From: Massilia sp. UBA2709
Lineage (GTDB): Bacteria > Pseudomonadota > Gammaproteobacteria > Burkholderiales > Burkholderiaceae_D
Reading direction: 5' to 3'
DNA length: 23,349 nt
Assembly: GCA_002354135.1 (NCBI GenBank)
Contig: DEKZ01000044.1
Span: 1 to 23,349, forward strand
Positions 1 through 8,480 of this stretch are shown here, in pieces. The position numbers and the translations under genes were made by a program. How positions within the stretch are numbered: position 1 is the first letter of the stretch; every line of letters starts with the position of its first letter. The notes beneath the pieces are model-generated. The model did no database searches and was not told the origin of the DNA. It saw nothing but the letters and a program-made list of their open reading frames with translations.

Positions 1-525
1 GATGCGGTCGTACAGGGCCATGTCGGCCAGCGCGACCACCATCTGGCCTTCGCCGTCGAGCACCGCGGTGTAGGTGCCGCTGCCGGCGTCGTCGAGCTTC
101 AGGGCGCCGCGGATGTCGATGCCGACGTTCTCGGCGTGGGCGAGCAGGGCGCGTCCCGAAGAATCGTTGCCGACCGCCGTGATCAGGGACACGGCCGCGC
201 CCATGCGCGCCAGGTTCTCGGCGATGTTGCGGGCCACGCCGCCGAAGGATTCGACGCCGCTGGCCGGGTTCGAGGTGCCCATGACGAGCGCGCCCTCGGC
301 GCGCAGCTTGCGGTCGAGGTTGGCCGCGCCCACGCACACGATCGGACGGTTGTCCGGCAATACGTAGGCGCGCCCGAGCAGGCGGCGTTCGCGCACCAGG
401 GTCGCGATGTAGCCGGCCACGGCCGAGCGCGACAGGCCAAGTTCGGCGGCGAGATCCTGCTGCGCAATGAAGGGATTGGCGCGGATCAGCTCGTACAACT
501 GTTCTTTCTTCGAGAGTTCAGTCAC
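1..525 (-). CDS. HTH-PfkB fusion: winged-helix regulator / nucleoside-type sugar kinase (partial, 3' end outside window)
   Basis: Reading leftward from a GTG at 525-523 gives 175 open codons to the window edge, beginning VTELSKKEQLYELIRANPFI. Residues about 5-55 form a winged helix-turn-helix of the MarR/Lrp sort (QQDLAAELGLSRSAVAGYI). After this comes a ribokinase-like start (IVCVGAANLDRKL) and the PfkB N-terminal signature GGVARNIAENLARMG near residue 100, followed by LITAVGNDSSG. This architecture matches E. coli YeiI and related HTH-containing PfkB kinases, which act on nucleosides or sugars. The catalytic GAGD motif would lie downstream, outside the window. The gene diverges from the deo-type cluster, so a nucleoside substrate and a regulatory role on that cluster are inferred. 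The GTG start is chosen because the HTH begins immediately after it and a strong promoter lies just upstream; the ribosome-binding site is weak. Confidence 0.85.
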   Translation of the reverse strand, partial: MTELSKKEQLYELIRANPFIAQQDLAAELGLSRSAVAGYIATLVRERRLLGRAYVLPDNRPIVCVGAANLDRKLRAEGALVMGTSNPASGVESFGGVARNIAENLARMGAAVSLITAVGNDSSGRALLAHAENVGIDIRGALKLDDAGSGTYTAVLDGEGQMVVALADMALYDRI

Positions 526-541
526 GGTCGGCACTTATAAA

Positions 542-571
542 CAAATGTTGGTCGATACTAGACAAATGTTT
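542..571. promoter_or_regulatory. direct repeat CAAATGTT, candidate operator over the kinase promoter
   Basis: CAAATGTTG at 542-550 and CAAATGTTT at 563-571 are spaced 21 bases start to start, two helical turns. One copy covers the predicted transcription start and the other the -10/-35 spacer. A near copy, ACAATGTTGG, occurs at 723-732 in the xapA leader. The arrangement suits binding of a regulator to one DNA face; the regulator is unknown, and the divergent HTH-kinase is the obvious candidate. Confidence 0.4.
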
Positions 572-583
572 GATCAGAGTCAA
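555..583 (-). promoter_or_regulatory. sigma70-type promoter for the HTH-PfkB kinase gene
   Basis: On the minus strand TTGACT (583-578) is followed by exactly 17 bases and TAGTAT (560-555). That matches the -35 consensus at 5 of 6 and the -10 at 4 of 6. Transcription would start near 548, leaving a leader of about 23 bases before the GTG at 525. Confidence 0.65.
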
Positions 584-592
584 TACGTATTG
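581..592. promoter_or_regulatory. 12-bp perfect palindrome CAATACGTATTG
   Basis: A perfect 12-bp dyad overlaps the -35 hexamer of the minus-strand promoter and lies between the two divergent genes. It could be an operator shared by both directions. No known regulator consensus was recognised. Confidence 0.4.
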
Positions 593-831
593 TCGTGTTA
601 ATCAAATTGTATCTCCAAGCCAACACTTGCCGATCGTCTTTACGAAGATTTATTTTCGCCTCATATAAATGCCTAAGAAAAATGGTATTTGCCATACATA
701 TCCGGGATAATGCATAGTTAGAACAATGTTGGCTTCATCGCGCCCTCGCCGCAGCGGCGCTGGGCCGCTCCCCGCATACCAGGTCCGCACGACAGCCTCT
801 CCCCGATCTCAGTTTCATACGAAGGAATACC
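593..831 (+). promoter_or_regulatory. AT-rich leader/promoter region upstream of xapA
   Basis: This non-coding stretch is distinctly AT-rich to about 722 and then GC-rich. The best sigma70-like pair I see is TTGCCG (627-632) with TATTTT (651-656) at 18-base spacing, only a moderate match. A lone GATAAT occurs at 706-711 without a good -35. A small hairpin (AGCGGC 753-758 with GCCGCT 764-769) lies in the leader. AAGGA at 822-826 is the xapA ribosome-binding site. No riboswitch class was recognised. Confidence 0.3.
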
Positions 832-1674
832 ATGTCCAGCAATACCCCATTCGAAGCCGCCGACGTCATCCGCGCCCGCAAGCCGGGCTTCGAGCCGCGC
901 GTCGCGATGATCCTCGGTTCCGGCCTCGGCGTGCTGGCCGAGCAGATGACGGACGCCGTGTCCATCAGCTATGCCGACCTGCCGGGCTTCCCGATCAGCA
1001 CCGTGCACGGCCACGCGGGCGAACTGGTGCTGGGTACCCTGGCCGGCGTGCCGGTGGTCTGCATGAAGGGCCGCGGCCACTTCTACGAAGGCTATGGCGC
1101 CGCCGTCATGACCTCGGCCGTGCGCACCTTCAAGCTGCTCGGCTGCGAGATGCTGCTGGTGACGAATGCGGCAGGTTCCCTGCGCGCGGAAGTGGATGCC
1201 GGCAGCGTCGTCGTCCTGACCGACCACATCAACCTGCTGCCGGGCAGCCCGATGGCCGGCCCGAACGACGAGCGCTTCGGCCCGCGCTTCTTCAGCATGG
1301 CCAACGCCTACGACGCCGACCTGCGCAACCTGGTCAAGGAAACCGCAGCCGCCAAAAACATCACCCTGGCCGAAGGCGTCTACCTGGCAGCCCCGGGCCC
1401 GAACTTCGAGACCGCCGCCGAAATCCGTGCCTTCAAGACCCTCGGCGCCGACGTGGTCGGCATGTCGGTGGTGCCGGAAGTGATCTCGGCGCGCCACTGC
1501 GGCCTGAAGGTGGTCGGCGTCTCCGCCATCACCAACCTGGCCGAAGGCCTGACCCCGTTCCCGCTGTCGCACGAGCAGACCCTGAAGTACGCGGCCGTCG
1601 CCGCCAAGGACCTGGTCACCCTGATCCACTCCTTCGTCGAGCGCCTGGCCTCGGTGCCGCGCGCAACCAACTAA
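832..1674 (+). CDS. xapA: Purine-nucleoside phosphorylase, xanthosine phosphorylase type
   Basis: The 280-residue protein is a trimeric-type (PNP/MTAP family 2) purine nucleoside phosphorylase. These enzymes split inosine, guanosine or xanthosine and their deoxy forms with phosphate, giving base and (deoxy)ribose-1-phosphate in the cytosol. Visible family motifs are the phosphate-binding LGSGLG (28-33), GRGHFYEGY (80-88), TNAAGS (111-116), the base-binding GPNFET (189-194) with Glu193, GMSVVPEV (210-217) and SAITN (231-235) with Asn235. Long stretches recall E. coli XapA (STVHGHAGELVLG, VVPEVISARHCGLKVV), and length is as expected. The ATG at 832 has AAGGA five bases upstream. It is the first gene of the nucleoside cluster and hands (deoxy)ribose-1-phosphate to DeoB, 18 bases downstream. 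XapA rather than general PunA is judged by resemblance; exact base specificity is not provable here. Confidence 0.93.
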   Translation: MSSNTPFEAADVIRARKPGFEPRVAMILGSGLGVLAEQMTDAVSISYADLPGFPISTVHGHAGELVLGTLAGVPVVCMKGRGHFYEGYGAAVMTSAVRTFKLLGCEMLLVTNAAGSLRAEVDAGSVVVLTDHINLLPGSPMAGPNDERFGPRFFSMANAYDADLRNLVKETAAAKNITLAEGVYLAAPGPNFETAAEIRAFKTLGADVVGMSVVPEVISARHCGLKVVGVSAITNLAEGLTPFPLSHEQTLKYAAVAAKDLVTLIHSFVERLASVPRATN

Positions 1675-1692
1675 ACGGACACGAGCGATACC

Positions 1693-2886
1693 ATGTCACG
1701 CGCATTCATCCTCCTGCTTGACTCCTTCGGCCTGGGCGCGCTGCCCGACGCCGACAAATACGGCGACACGGGCGCCAACACCTTCGGCCACATTGCCGCC
1801 TGGGCCGCGAAAGAAGGCAAGCCGATGGCGCTGCCGAACCTCGAGCGCCTCGGCCTGGCCGCCGCCGCGCACAAGGCCAGCGGCGAATGGGCCGCCGGCT
1901 TCAACCAGCGCGACGGTTTTACCGGCGCCTGGGGCGCCGCGCGCGAGCAGTCGACCGGCAAGGACACGCAAAGCGGCCATTGGGAAATCGCCGGCGTGCC
2001 GGTGCTGTTCGACTGGGGTTACTTTCCCAAGACCGTGCCGTCCTTCCCGCAGGAGCTGACCGACAAGCTGCAAGAGATTACGGGCGTCGCCGGCTGGCTG
2101 GGCAACTGCCACGCTTCCGGCACCACCATCATCAACGAGCTGGGCGACGAGCATGTCGCATCGGGCAAGCCGATCCTCTACACCTCGGCCGACTCGGTGC
2201 TGCAGATCGCGGCGCACGAAGAGCACTTCGGCCTGGAGCGCCTGTACGAGGTGTGCGAAGCGGCCTACGAGCTGGTCAAGCCCTACAACATCGGCCGCGT
2301 GATCGCGCGTCCGTTCACGGGCGCCAACGGCGACTACAAGCGCACCGCGAACCGCCACGACTACGCCGTGCCGCCCACCGCGCCGACCCTGCTCGACCAC
2401 GTCAAGGATGCGGGCGGCGAAGTCATCGCCCTCGGTAAAATCAGCGACATCTTCGCCGGCCAGGGCGTGACCCGCCTGATCAAGGGTCCCGACAACATGG
2501 CCCTGTTCGACCGCCTGGTCGAGGTGGCCGACGATGCACCCGAGAAGTCGCTCACCTTCGTGAACTTCGTCGACTTCGACATGCACTTCGGCCACCGCCG
2601 CGACGTTGCCGGTTATTCGAACGCACTGCACGAACTGGATGCGCGCCTGCCGGAATTCATGGCGAAACTGAAGGATGGCGACCTGGTCGTGATCACCGCC
2701 GACCACGGCTGCGACCCGACCGCGCCGGGCTCGGACCACACCCGCGAACACATCCCGATGATCTTCTTCGGCCCGAACGTGAAGGCGCAAGAACTGCCGA
2801 CCGCGTCGACCTTCTCCGACATCGGCGCCACCCTGGCGAAACACCTCGGCGTCAAACCCCTCTCGAACGGAACCGCACTGCTATGA
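1693..2886 (+). CDS. deoB: Phosphopentomutase
   Basis: The 397-residue protein is a phosphopentomutase of the alkaline-phosphatase superfamily. It interconverts (deoxy)ribose-1-phosphate and (deoxy)ribose-5-phosphate with two manganese ions. The start FILLLDSFGLG gives the first metal aspartate (Asp10). GKDTQSGHWE (89-98) holds the phospho-acceptor threonine (Thr92). FVDFDMHFGHRRD and ITADHGCDPT...SDHTREH supply the remaining Asp/His metal ligands near the C-terminus. Length is that of bacterial DeoB. It lies 18 bases after xapA with only a weak ribosome-binding site (ACGAGCG), and its stop overlaps the deoC start in ATGA, so it is clearly in an operon. It receives pentose-1-phosphates from XapA and DeoA and feeds deoxyribose-5-phosphate to DeoC. 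Confidence 0.96.
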   Translation: MSRAFILLLDSFGLGALPDADKYGDTGANTFGHIAAWAAKEGKPMALPNLERLGLAAAAHKASGEWAAGFNQRDGFTGAWGAAREQSTGKDTQSGHWEIAGVPVLFDWGYFPKTVPSFPQELTDKLQEITGVAGWLGNCHASGTTIINELGDEHVASGKPILYTSADSVLQIAAHEEHFGLERLYEVCEAAYELVKPYNIGRVIARPFTGANGDYKRTANRHDYAVPPTAPTLLDHVKDAGGEVIALGKISDIFAGQGVTRLIKGPDNMALFDRLVEVADDAPEKSLTFVNFVDFDMHFGHRRDVAGYSNALHELDARLPEFMAKLKDGDLVVITADHGCDPTAPGSDHTREHIPMIFFGPNVKAQELPTASTFSDIGATLAKHLGVKPLSNGTALL

Positions 2887-3839
2887 CCCAGAACCTCGAC
2901 TTCAAACGTAATACCGCCGTCGGGCTGGACCTGGGCTGGGTCAACAGCCTGAAGGTGAACCGCAACGCTGCCGACCGCCGCGCCGCCAGCCTGGCGAACC
3001 GCCGCACGGTGAAAAAGGAATACCAGGCCGCCTGGCTGGTCCGCGCCATCGAGTGCATGGACCTGACCACGCTGTCGGGCGACGATACCCCGGGCCGCGT
3101 CGAGCGCCTGTGCCGCAAGGCGATGCGCCCGCTGCGCGCGGACCTGATACAGGCCCTGGGCCTGGAGTCGCTCCAGACCGGCGCGGTTTGCGTGTACCAC
3201 GAGATGATCCAGCCGGCCGCCAAGATCCTGCAGGGCCGCCTGCCGATCGCCGCCGTGTCGACCGCCTTCCCGGCCGGCCTGTCGAGCATGGAAACCAAGG
3301 TGCGCGAGATCGAACTGTCGGTTGCCGCCGGCGCCACCGAGATCGACATCGTCATCACGCGCCAGCACGTCCTGACCGGTAACTGGCAAGCCCTGTACGA
3401 CGAGATGGTCGCCTACCGCCAGGCCTGCGGCGACGCCCACGTGAAAGCCATTCTCGCCACCGGCGACCTGGTCACCCTGGACAACGTGGCGAAGGCCTCG
3501 TGGGTCTGCATGATGGCCGGCGCCGACTTCATCAAGACCTCGACCGGCAAGGAAGGCGTGAACGCGACCATCCCGGTGTCGCTGGTGATGGTGCGCGCGA
3601 TCCGCGAATACTACGAGCAGACCGGCTTCATGGTCGGCTACAAGCCGGCCGGCGGCGTCTCCACCGCCAAGTCGGCCCTGCAATACCTGACCGTGATGAA
3701 GGAAGAGCTGGGCAACGAGTGGCTGCAGCCGCACCTGTTCCGCATCGGCGCGTCGAGCCTGCTGACCGACATCGAGCGCCAGCTCGAGCACTACGTCACC
3801 GGCGCCTACTCGGCAGCCCACCGCCACGCGCAACCTTAA
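2883..3839 (+). CDS. deoC: Deoxyribose-phosphate aldolase, long (DERA-like) form
   Basis: The 318-residue protein cleaves 2-deoxyribose-5-phosphate to glyceraldehyde-3-phosphate and acetaldehyde through a lysine Schiff base. The Schiff-base lysine is Lys188 in HVKAILATGDL, the proton-relay lysine is Lys218 in DFIKTSTGKEG, and the acidic partner is Asp155 in EIDIVI. At 318 residues it is longer than the roughly 259-residue E. coli enzyme and resembles the long form that includes human DERA; the extra length is an N-terminal region of about 60-100 residues. The start ATG overlaps the deoB stop by 4 bases, indicating translational coupling. The acetaldehyde produced is the likely substrate of the aldehyde dehydrogenase 18 bases downstream. 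Confidence 0.95.
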   Translation: MTQNLDFKRNTAVGLDLGWVNSLKVNRNAADRRAASLANRRTVKKEYQAAWLVRAIECMDLTTLSGDDTPGRVERLCRKAMRPLRADLIQALGLESLQTGAVCVYHEMIQPAAKILQGRLPIAAVSTAFPAGLSSMETKVREIELSVAAGATEIDIVITRQHVLTGNWQALYDEMVAYRQACGDAHVKAILATGDLVTLDNVAKASWVCMMAGADFIKTSTGKEGVNATIPVSLVMVRAIREYYEQTGFMVGYKPAGGVSTAKSALQYLTVMKEELGNEWLQPHLFRIGASSLLTDIERQLEHYVTGAYSAAHRHAQP

Positions 3840-3857
3840 ACACCGAACGGATTCGTC

Positions 3858-6236
3858 ATGCCAACAATTAAAGAGATTCTGCAAACTATGGACTACGGCC
3901 CGGCTCTAGAGACCACCAAAGAAGCGCACGCGTGGCTGGACGGGCATGGACGCCGTTTCGGCCTCTTCATCGACAACGCCTGGACCGACGCTGCCGACAC
4001 CTTCGCTTCCAACAACCCGGCCGACGGCTCGGAACTGGCGCAAATCACGCAGGCGTCCAACGAGGACGTGGAGCGCGCAGTGGCGGCCGCGCGCCGCGCC
4101 CAGCCGGGCTGGGTCGCCATGGGCGGCCATGGCCGCGCAAAGGTCATGTACGCGCTGGCGCGCCTGCTGCAAAAGCATGCCCGCCTGTTCGCGGTGCTGG
4201 AAACCCTGGACAACGGCAAGACCATCCGCGAAACCCGCGATGCCGATTTGCCGCTGGCCGCACGCCACTTCTACCACCACGCCGGCTGGGCCGCGCTGCA
4301 GGCGGAAGAATTCGCCGACTACCGCGCCGTGGGCGTGGTCGGCCAGATCGTGCCGTGGAACTTCCCGCTGCTGATGCTGGCGTGGAAAATCGCTCCGGCC
4401 CTGGCCGCAGGTAACACCGTCGTCTTCAAGCCGGCCGAGTTCACCTCGCTGACCGCCTTGCTGTTCGCCGAGATCTGCCAGCAGGCAGGCGTGCCGGCGG
4501 GCGTCGTCAACATCGTCACCGGCGACGGCCGCGTGGGCGAAGCCATCGTCACCCACCCGGGCATCGACAAGCTGGCCTTCACCGGCTCGACCGAAGTCGG
4601 CCGCATCATCCGTAAAGCCACCGCCGGCAGCGGCAAGAAGCTCTCGCTGGAACTGGGCGGCAAGTCGCCGTTCATCGTGTTCGACGACGCCGATCTCGAC
4701 GCCGCCGTCGAAGGCCTGGTCGACTCGATCTGGTTCAACCAGGGGCAAGTGTGCTGCGCCGGTTCGCGCCTGCTGGTGCAGGAATCGGTCTACGACCGCT
4801 TCATCGCGAAAGTGAAAGCGCGCATGCAGAACCTGCGCGTCGGCTCGCCGCTCGATAAATCGAACGATATCGGCGCCCTGGTCGATCCGGTACAGCAGCA
4901 GCGCATCCACGGCCTGGTGGAAGCCGCCCGCGCCGAGGGCTGCGAGATCTGGCAGCCGAACTGCGAAGCCCCGGCCGCCGGCTCCTGGTACCTGCCGACC
5001 CTGATCACCGGCGCCTCGACCTCGGCCTCGGTGGCCCAGACCGAGATCTTCGGCCCGGTGCTGGTGGCGATGAGCTTCCGCACTCCGGGCGAGGCGGTCC
5101 AGCTGGCCAACAACACCGTCTACGGCCTGGCCGCCTGCGTGTGGTCGGAATCGATCTCGCTGGCGCTGGACGTGGCGCCGCAGATCAAGGCAGGCGTGGT
5201 GTGGATCAACACCGCGAACCAGTTCGACGCAGCCTGCGGCTTCGGCGGCTACCGCGAATCGGGCTTCGGCCGCGAGGGCGGCAAGGAGGGCATGTACGAG
5301 TACCTGACCCACTTGTCGGAAGACGCACGCCCTGCGGCGCCGGTCATCGCTGAAAAGGGCCGCGTGAAAGCGTCGGATGAGGGCAGCCCGTTCGCCGTCG
5401 ACCGCACCGCCAAGCTCTACATCGGCGGCAAGCAGGCCCGCCCGGACGGCGCCTACAGCCGCGCCATCACTGGCGCCAACGGCGCCTTCCTGGCCGACGT
5501 GGGCGAAGGCAACCGCAAGGACATCCGCAACGCCGTGGAAGCGGCGCACAAGGCGTCGGGCTGGACCAAGGCCACCGCGCACAACCGCGCGCAGGTGCTG
5601 TACTACATCGCCGAGAACCTGGCGATCCGCGCCGACGAATTCGCCCAGCGCATCGCCGCGCAGACCGGCTCGAAAGACGCCGCTCGCGAAGTGCAGGCAT
5701 CGATCGAGCGCCTGTTCTACTGGGCGGCCTGGGCCGACAAGTACGACGGCCAGGCCCACCAGCCGCCGATGCACGGCATCACCGTCGCCCTGAACGAACC
5801 GGTCGGAGTGATCGGCGTGATCTGTCCGAACGAGAACCCGCTGCTGGGCTTCATCTCGCTGGTCGCTCCTGCGCTGGCGCTGGGCAACCGCGTCGTCGCG
5901 GTCCCGTCGGAAGCCTATCCGCTGTCCGCCACCGACCTGTACCAGGTGCTGGACACCTCGGACCTGCCGGGCGGCGCGCTGAACATCGTCACCGGCTCGG
6001 CCGACGAGCTGGCGCGCACCCTGGCGACCCACGGCGACGTGGACGCGGTGTGGCGTCATGACGGTTCGCTTGAGGGCTGCGCGGAAGTCGAACGTCTGTC
6101 GGCGGAAACGCTGAAGCGCACCTGGGTCGGCGGCGGCAAGGGCCGTGACTGGTTCGATGCGAAGCAGGCCTGCGGCCGCGCCGTGCTGCAGCACGCAAGC
6201 CAGGTCAAGAATGTCTGGATTCCTTACGGGGTCTGA
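3858..6236 (+). CDS. Tandem-domain aldehyde dehydrogenase (second domain degenerate)
   Basis: The 792-residue protein contains one complete NAD(P)-dependent aldehyde dehydrogenase (about 30-490) and a second ALDH-like half (about 510-792). The first has PWNFP (Asn168), KPAE (Lys191), FTGSTEVG, LELGGK (general base Glu265) and FNQGQVCCAGSR with catalytic Cys299. The second keeps the Rossmann part (EPVGVIGVICPNENPLL, NIVTGSADELA) but ends early, with LKRTWVGGG where LELGGK should be and no catalytic cysteine. Duplicated ALDHs of this size are a known family, often beside deoC. From context it probably oxidises the acetaldehyde made by DeoC, but the substrate is an inference. GAACGG (3845-3850) is the ribosome-binding site before the ATG at 3858. 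A palindromic repeat follows the stop. Confidence 0.88.
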   Translation: MPTIKEILQTMDYGPALETTKEAHAWLDGHGRRFGLFIDNAWTDAADTFASNNPADGSELAQITQASNEDVERAVAAARRAQPGWVAMGGHGRAKVMYALARLLQKHARLFAVLETLDNGKTIRETRDADLPLAARHFYHHAGWAALQAEEFADYRAVGVVGQIVPWNFPLLMLAWKIAPALAAGNTVVFKPAEFTSLTALLFAEICQQAGVPAGVVNIVTGDGRVGEAIVTHPGIDKLAFTGSTEVGRIIRKATAGSGKKLSLELGGKSPFIVFDDADLDAAVEGLVDSIWFNQGQVCCAGSRLLVQESVYDRFIAKVKARMQNLRVGSPLDKSNDIGALVDPVQQQRIHGLVEAARAEGCEIWQPNCEAPAAGSWYLPTLITGASTSASVAQTEIFGPVLVAMSFRTPGEAVQLANNTVYGLAACVWSESISLALDVAPQIKAGVVWINTANQFDAACGFGGYRESGFGREGGKEGMYEYLTHLSEDARPAAPVIAEKGRVKASDEGSPFAVDRTAKLYIGGKQARPDGAYSRAITGANGAFLADVGEGNRKDIRNAVEAAHKASGWTKATAHNRAQVLYYIAENLAIRADEFAQRIAAQTGSKDAAREVQASIERLFYWAAWADKYDGQAHQPPMHGITVALNEPVGVIGVICPNENPLLGFISLVAPALALGNRVVAVPSEAYPLSATDLYQVLDTSDLPGGALNIVTGSADELARTLATHGDVDAVWRHDGSLEGCAEVERLSAETLKRTWVGGGKGRDWFDAKQACGRAVLQHASQVKNVWIPYGV

Positions 6237-6273
6237 GATGGTATGAATGACCGTTGCGCATGCAGCGTGACGG

Positions 6274-6385
6274 GTAGGGTGGACGGGTTCTCCGTCCACG
6301 CGGTGATAGTTAGCCTATGCCGGTTTGAGCACGAAATCGAAACCGATAACTATCACCGCGTGGGCGGGATACCCGCCCACCCTAC
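6274..6385. repeat. REPIN-like palindromic repeat (two inverted REP-type arms)
   Basis: Arms 6274-6312 and 6347-6385 are 39-base inverted copies that match at 34 positions, separated by 34 bases. Each arm starts GTAGGGTGG and ends CCACGCGGTGATAGTTA, and is itself a small hairpin (GTGGACGG/CCGTCCAC on the left, GTGGGCGGG/CCCGCCCAC on the right). The same core, GTAGGGTGGGC...GCCCACGCGGT, recurs at 20398-20563. It lies between the aldehyde dehydrogenase and deoA inside the cluster and could attenuate transcription or protect upstream mRNA. The label REPIN (inverted REP doublet) is by structure; no RAYT transposase is in the window. Confidence 0.8.
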
Positions 6386-6455
6386 GTCGTTTTTCGGCGC
6401 GATCGATATGGTCGCGTCCAACACAGAACATCTGATTTAGAGAGGCGAAAGCATC

Positions 6456-7778
<1,323 letters not shown>

Positions 7779-7788
7779 GGATCCAGGC

Positions 7789-8211
7789 ATGAAATACGCA
7801 AAGCTGATCGACGAAGCCCGCGCCGCGCGCGAACTGGCCTACACGCCTTACTCGAAGTTCCAGGTCGGCGCCGCCCTGGAGTGCAAGGATGGCCGCATCT
7901 TCCGCGGCTGTAACGTCGAGAACGCCTCTTACGGGCTGTGCAACTGCGCCGAGCGCACCGCCTTCTTCTCGGCGATCGCCCACGGCTACAAGCCGGGCGA
8001 CTTCGCCGCGCTGGCCGTGATCGGCCAGACCGACGGCCCGATCGCCCCTTGCGGCGCCTGCCGCCAGGTGATCCTGGAGCTGGGCGGCAACGAGCTGCCG
8101 GTCGTGCTGACCAACCTGAAGGGCGACATCCACGAGACCACGGCGGCCGGCCAACTGCCGAACGCCTTCGGTGGCTGGGACCTGAACAAGGTCATGCCCG
8201 GCGCGGATTGA
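7789..8211 (+). CDS. cdd: Cytidine deaminase, small tetrameric type
   Basis: The 140-residue enzyme deaminates cytidine and deoxycytidine to uridine and deoxyuridine. Zinc ligands are Cys53 in the CAER motif and Cys88 and Cys91 in PCGACRQ; Glu55 is the proton shuttle. FQVGAALECKDGRIFRGCNVENASYGLC-type context is typical, and the three-cysteine set with about 130-140 residues marks the homotetrameric class rather than the 294-residue E. coli dimer. It lies 10 bases after deoA and is the last gene before the terminator. Its deoxyuridine product is a DeoA substrate, so pyrimidine deoxynucleosides converge on uracil, thymine and deoxyribose-1-phosphate. Confidence 0.95.
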   Translation: MKYAKLIDEARAARELAYTPYSKFQVGAALECKDGRIFRGCNVENASYGLCNCAERTAFFSAIAHGYKPGDFAALAVIGQTDGPIAPCGACRQVILELGGNELPVVLTNLKGDIHETTAAGQLPNAFGGWDLNKVMPGAD

Positions 8212-8217
8212 CGATAG

Positions 8218-8248
8218 GGCCGGGCGTGCGCAATGCACGCGCCCGGCC
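8218..8248 (+). terminator. GC-rich hairpin after cdd without T-run
   Basis: GGCCGGGCG (8218-8226) pairs with CGCCCGGCC (8240-8248), and TGC/GCA extends the stem across a small bulge. No T-run follows, so this is at most a pausing or mRNA-stabilising hairpin; the real terminator is at 8289. Confidence 0.4.
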
Positions 8249-8288
8249 TCGGTCGATGGCGACGCTTGATGCCTGAGCTTGATACCTG

Positions 8289-8326
8289 AGCGCTGCACGC
8301 GAAAGCGGGGCAGCGCTTTTATTTTG
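8289..8326 (+). terminator. Rho-independent terminator of the nucleoside cluster
   Basis: AGCGCTGC (8289-8296) pairs perfectly with GCAGCGCT (8310-8317). Inside it CGC-GAAA-GCG forms a second short stem capped by a GNRA tetraloop. The stem is followed directly by TTTATTTTG. It isolates the nucleoside cluster from vgrG. Confidence 0.88.
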
Positions 8327-8480
8327 TCCGTCGTTCTGTAGCGAGCAATGTCGCAGCGGCAAAAGCTCTGATCTCCCGCAAGAATCCGCGCACGATCTCG
8401 CAGTGTAATCGCTGGGTTCAGGCTGCTCTGCGCACACCTTCCGTGCCCTCATGCGGCCTGCATGCCATGGGAGGTCGACA
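8327..8480 (+). promoter_or_regulatory. vgrG upstream region
   Basis: The region from the terminator to vgrG is non-coding. TGTAAT at 8404-8409 resembles a -10 box but has no -35 at proper spacing, so I do not assign a promoter. GGGAGG at 8469-8474, six bases before the ATG at 8481, is a strong ribosome-binding site. It fixes the vgrG start, rather than the in-frame ATG at 8451. Confidence 0.4.

Noticed and set aside
3906..6299. A 797-codon open frame on the minus strand opposite the aldehyde dehydrogenase
   Set aside because: High-GC shadow frame: Arg/His/Gly-rich low-quality sequence with no recognisable motif, exactly opposite a well-supported gene. The same holds for the long minus frame opposite vgrG (8514-11060) and those opposite deoB, aptA, mmsA and preT.
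6243..6440. 65-codon open frame between the aldehyde dehydrogenase gene and deoA
   Set aside because: It is formed largely by the palindromic repeat and lacks a ribosome-binding site or protein-like composition.
8451..8480. Upstream ATG for vgrG at 8451
   Set aside because: The extra ten residues do not resemble a VgrG start, and GGGAGG sits at the right distance from the ATG at 8481.
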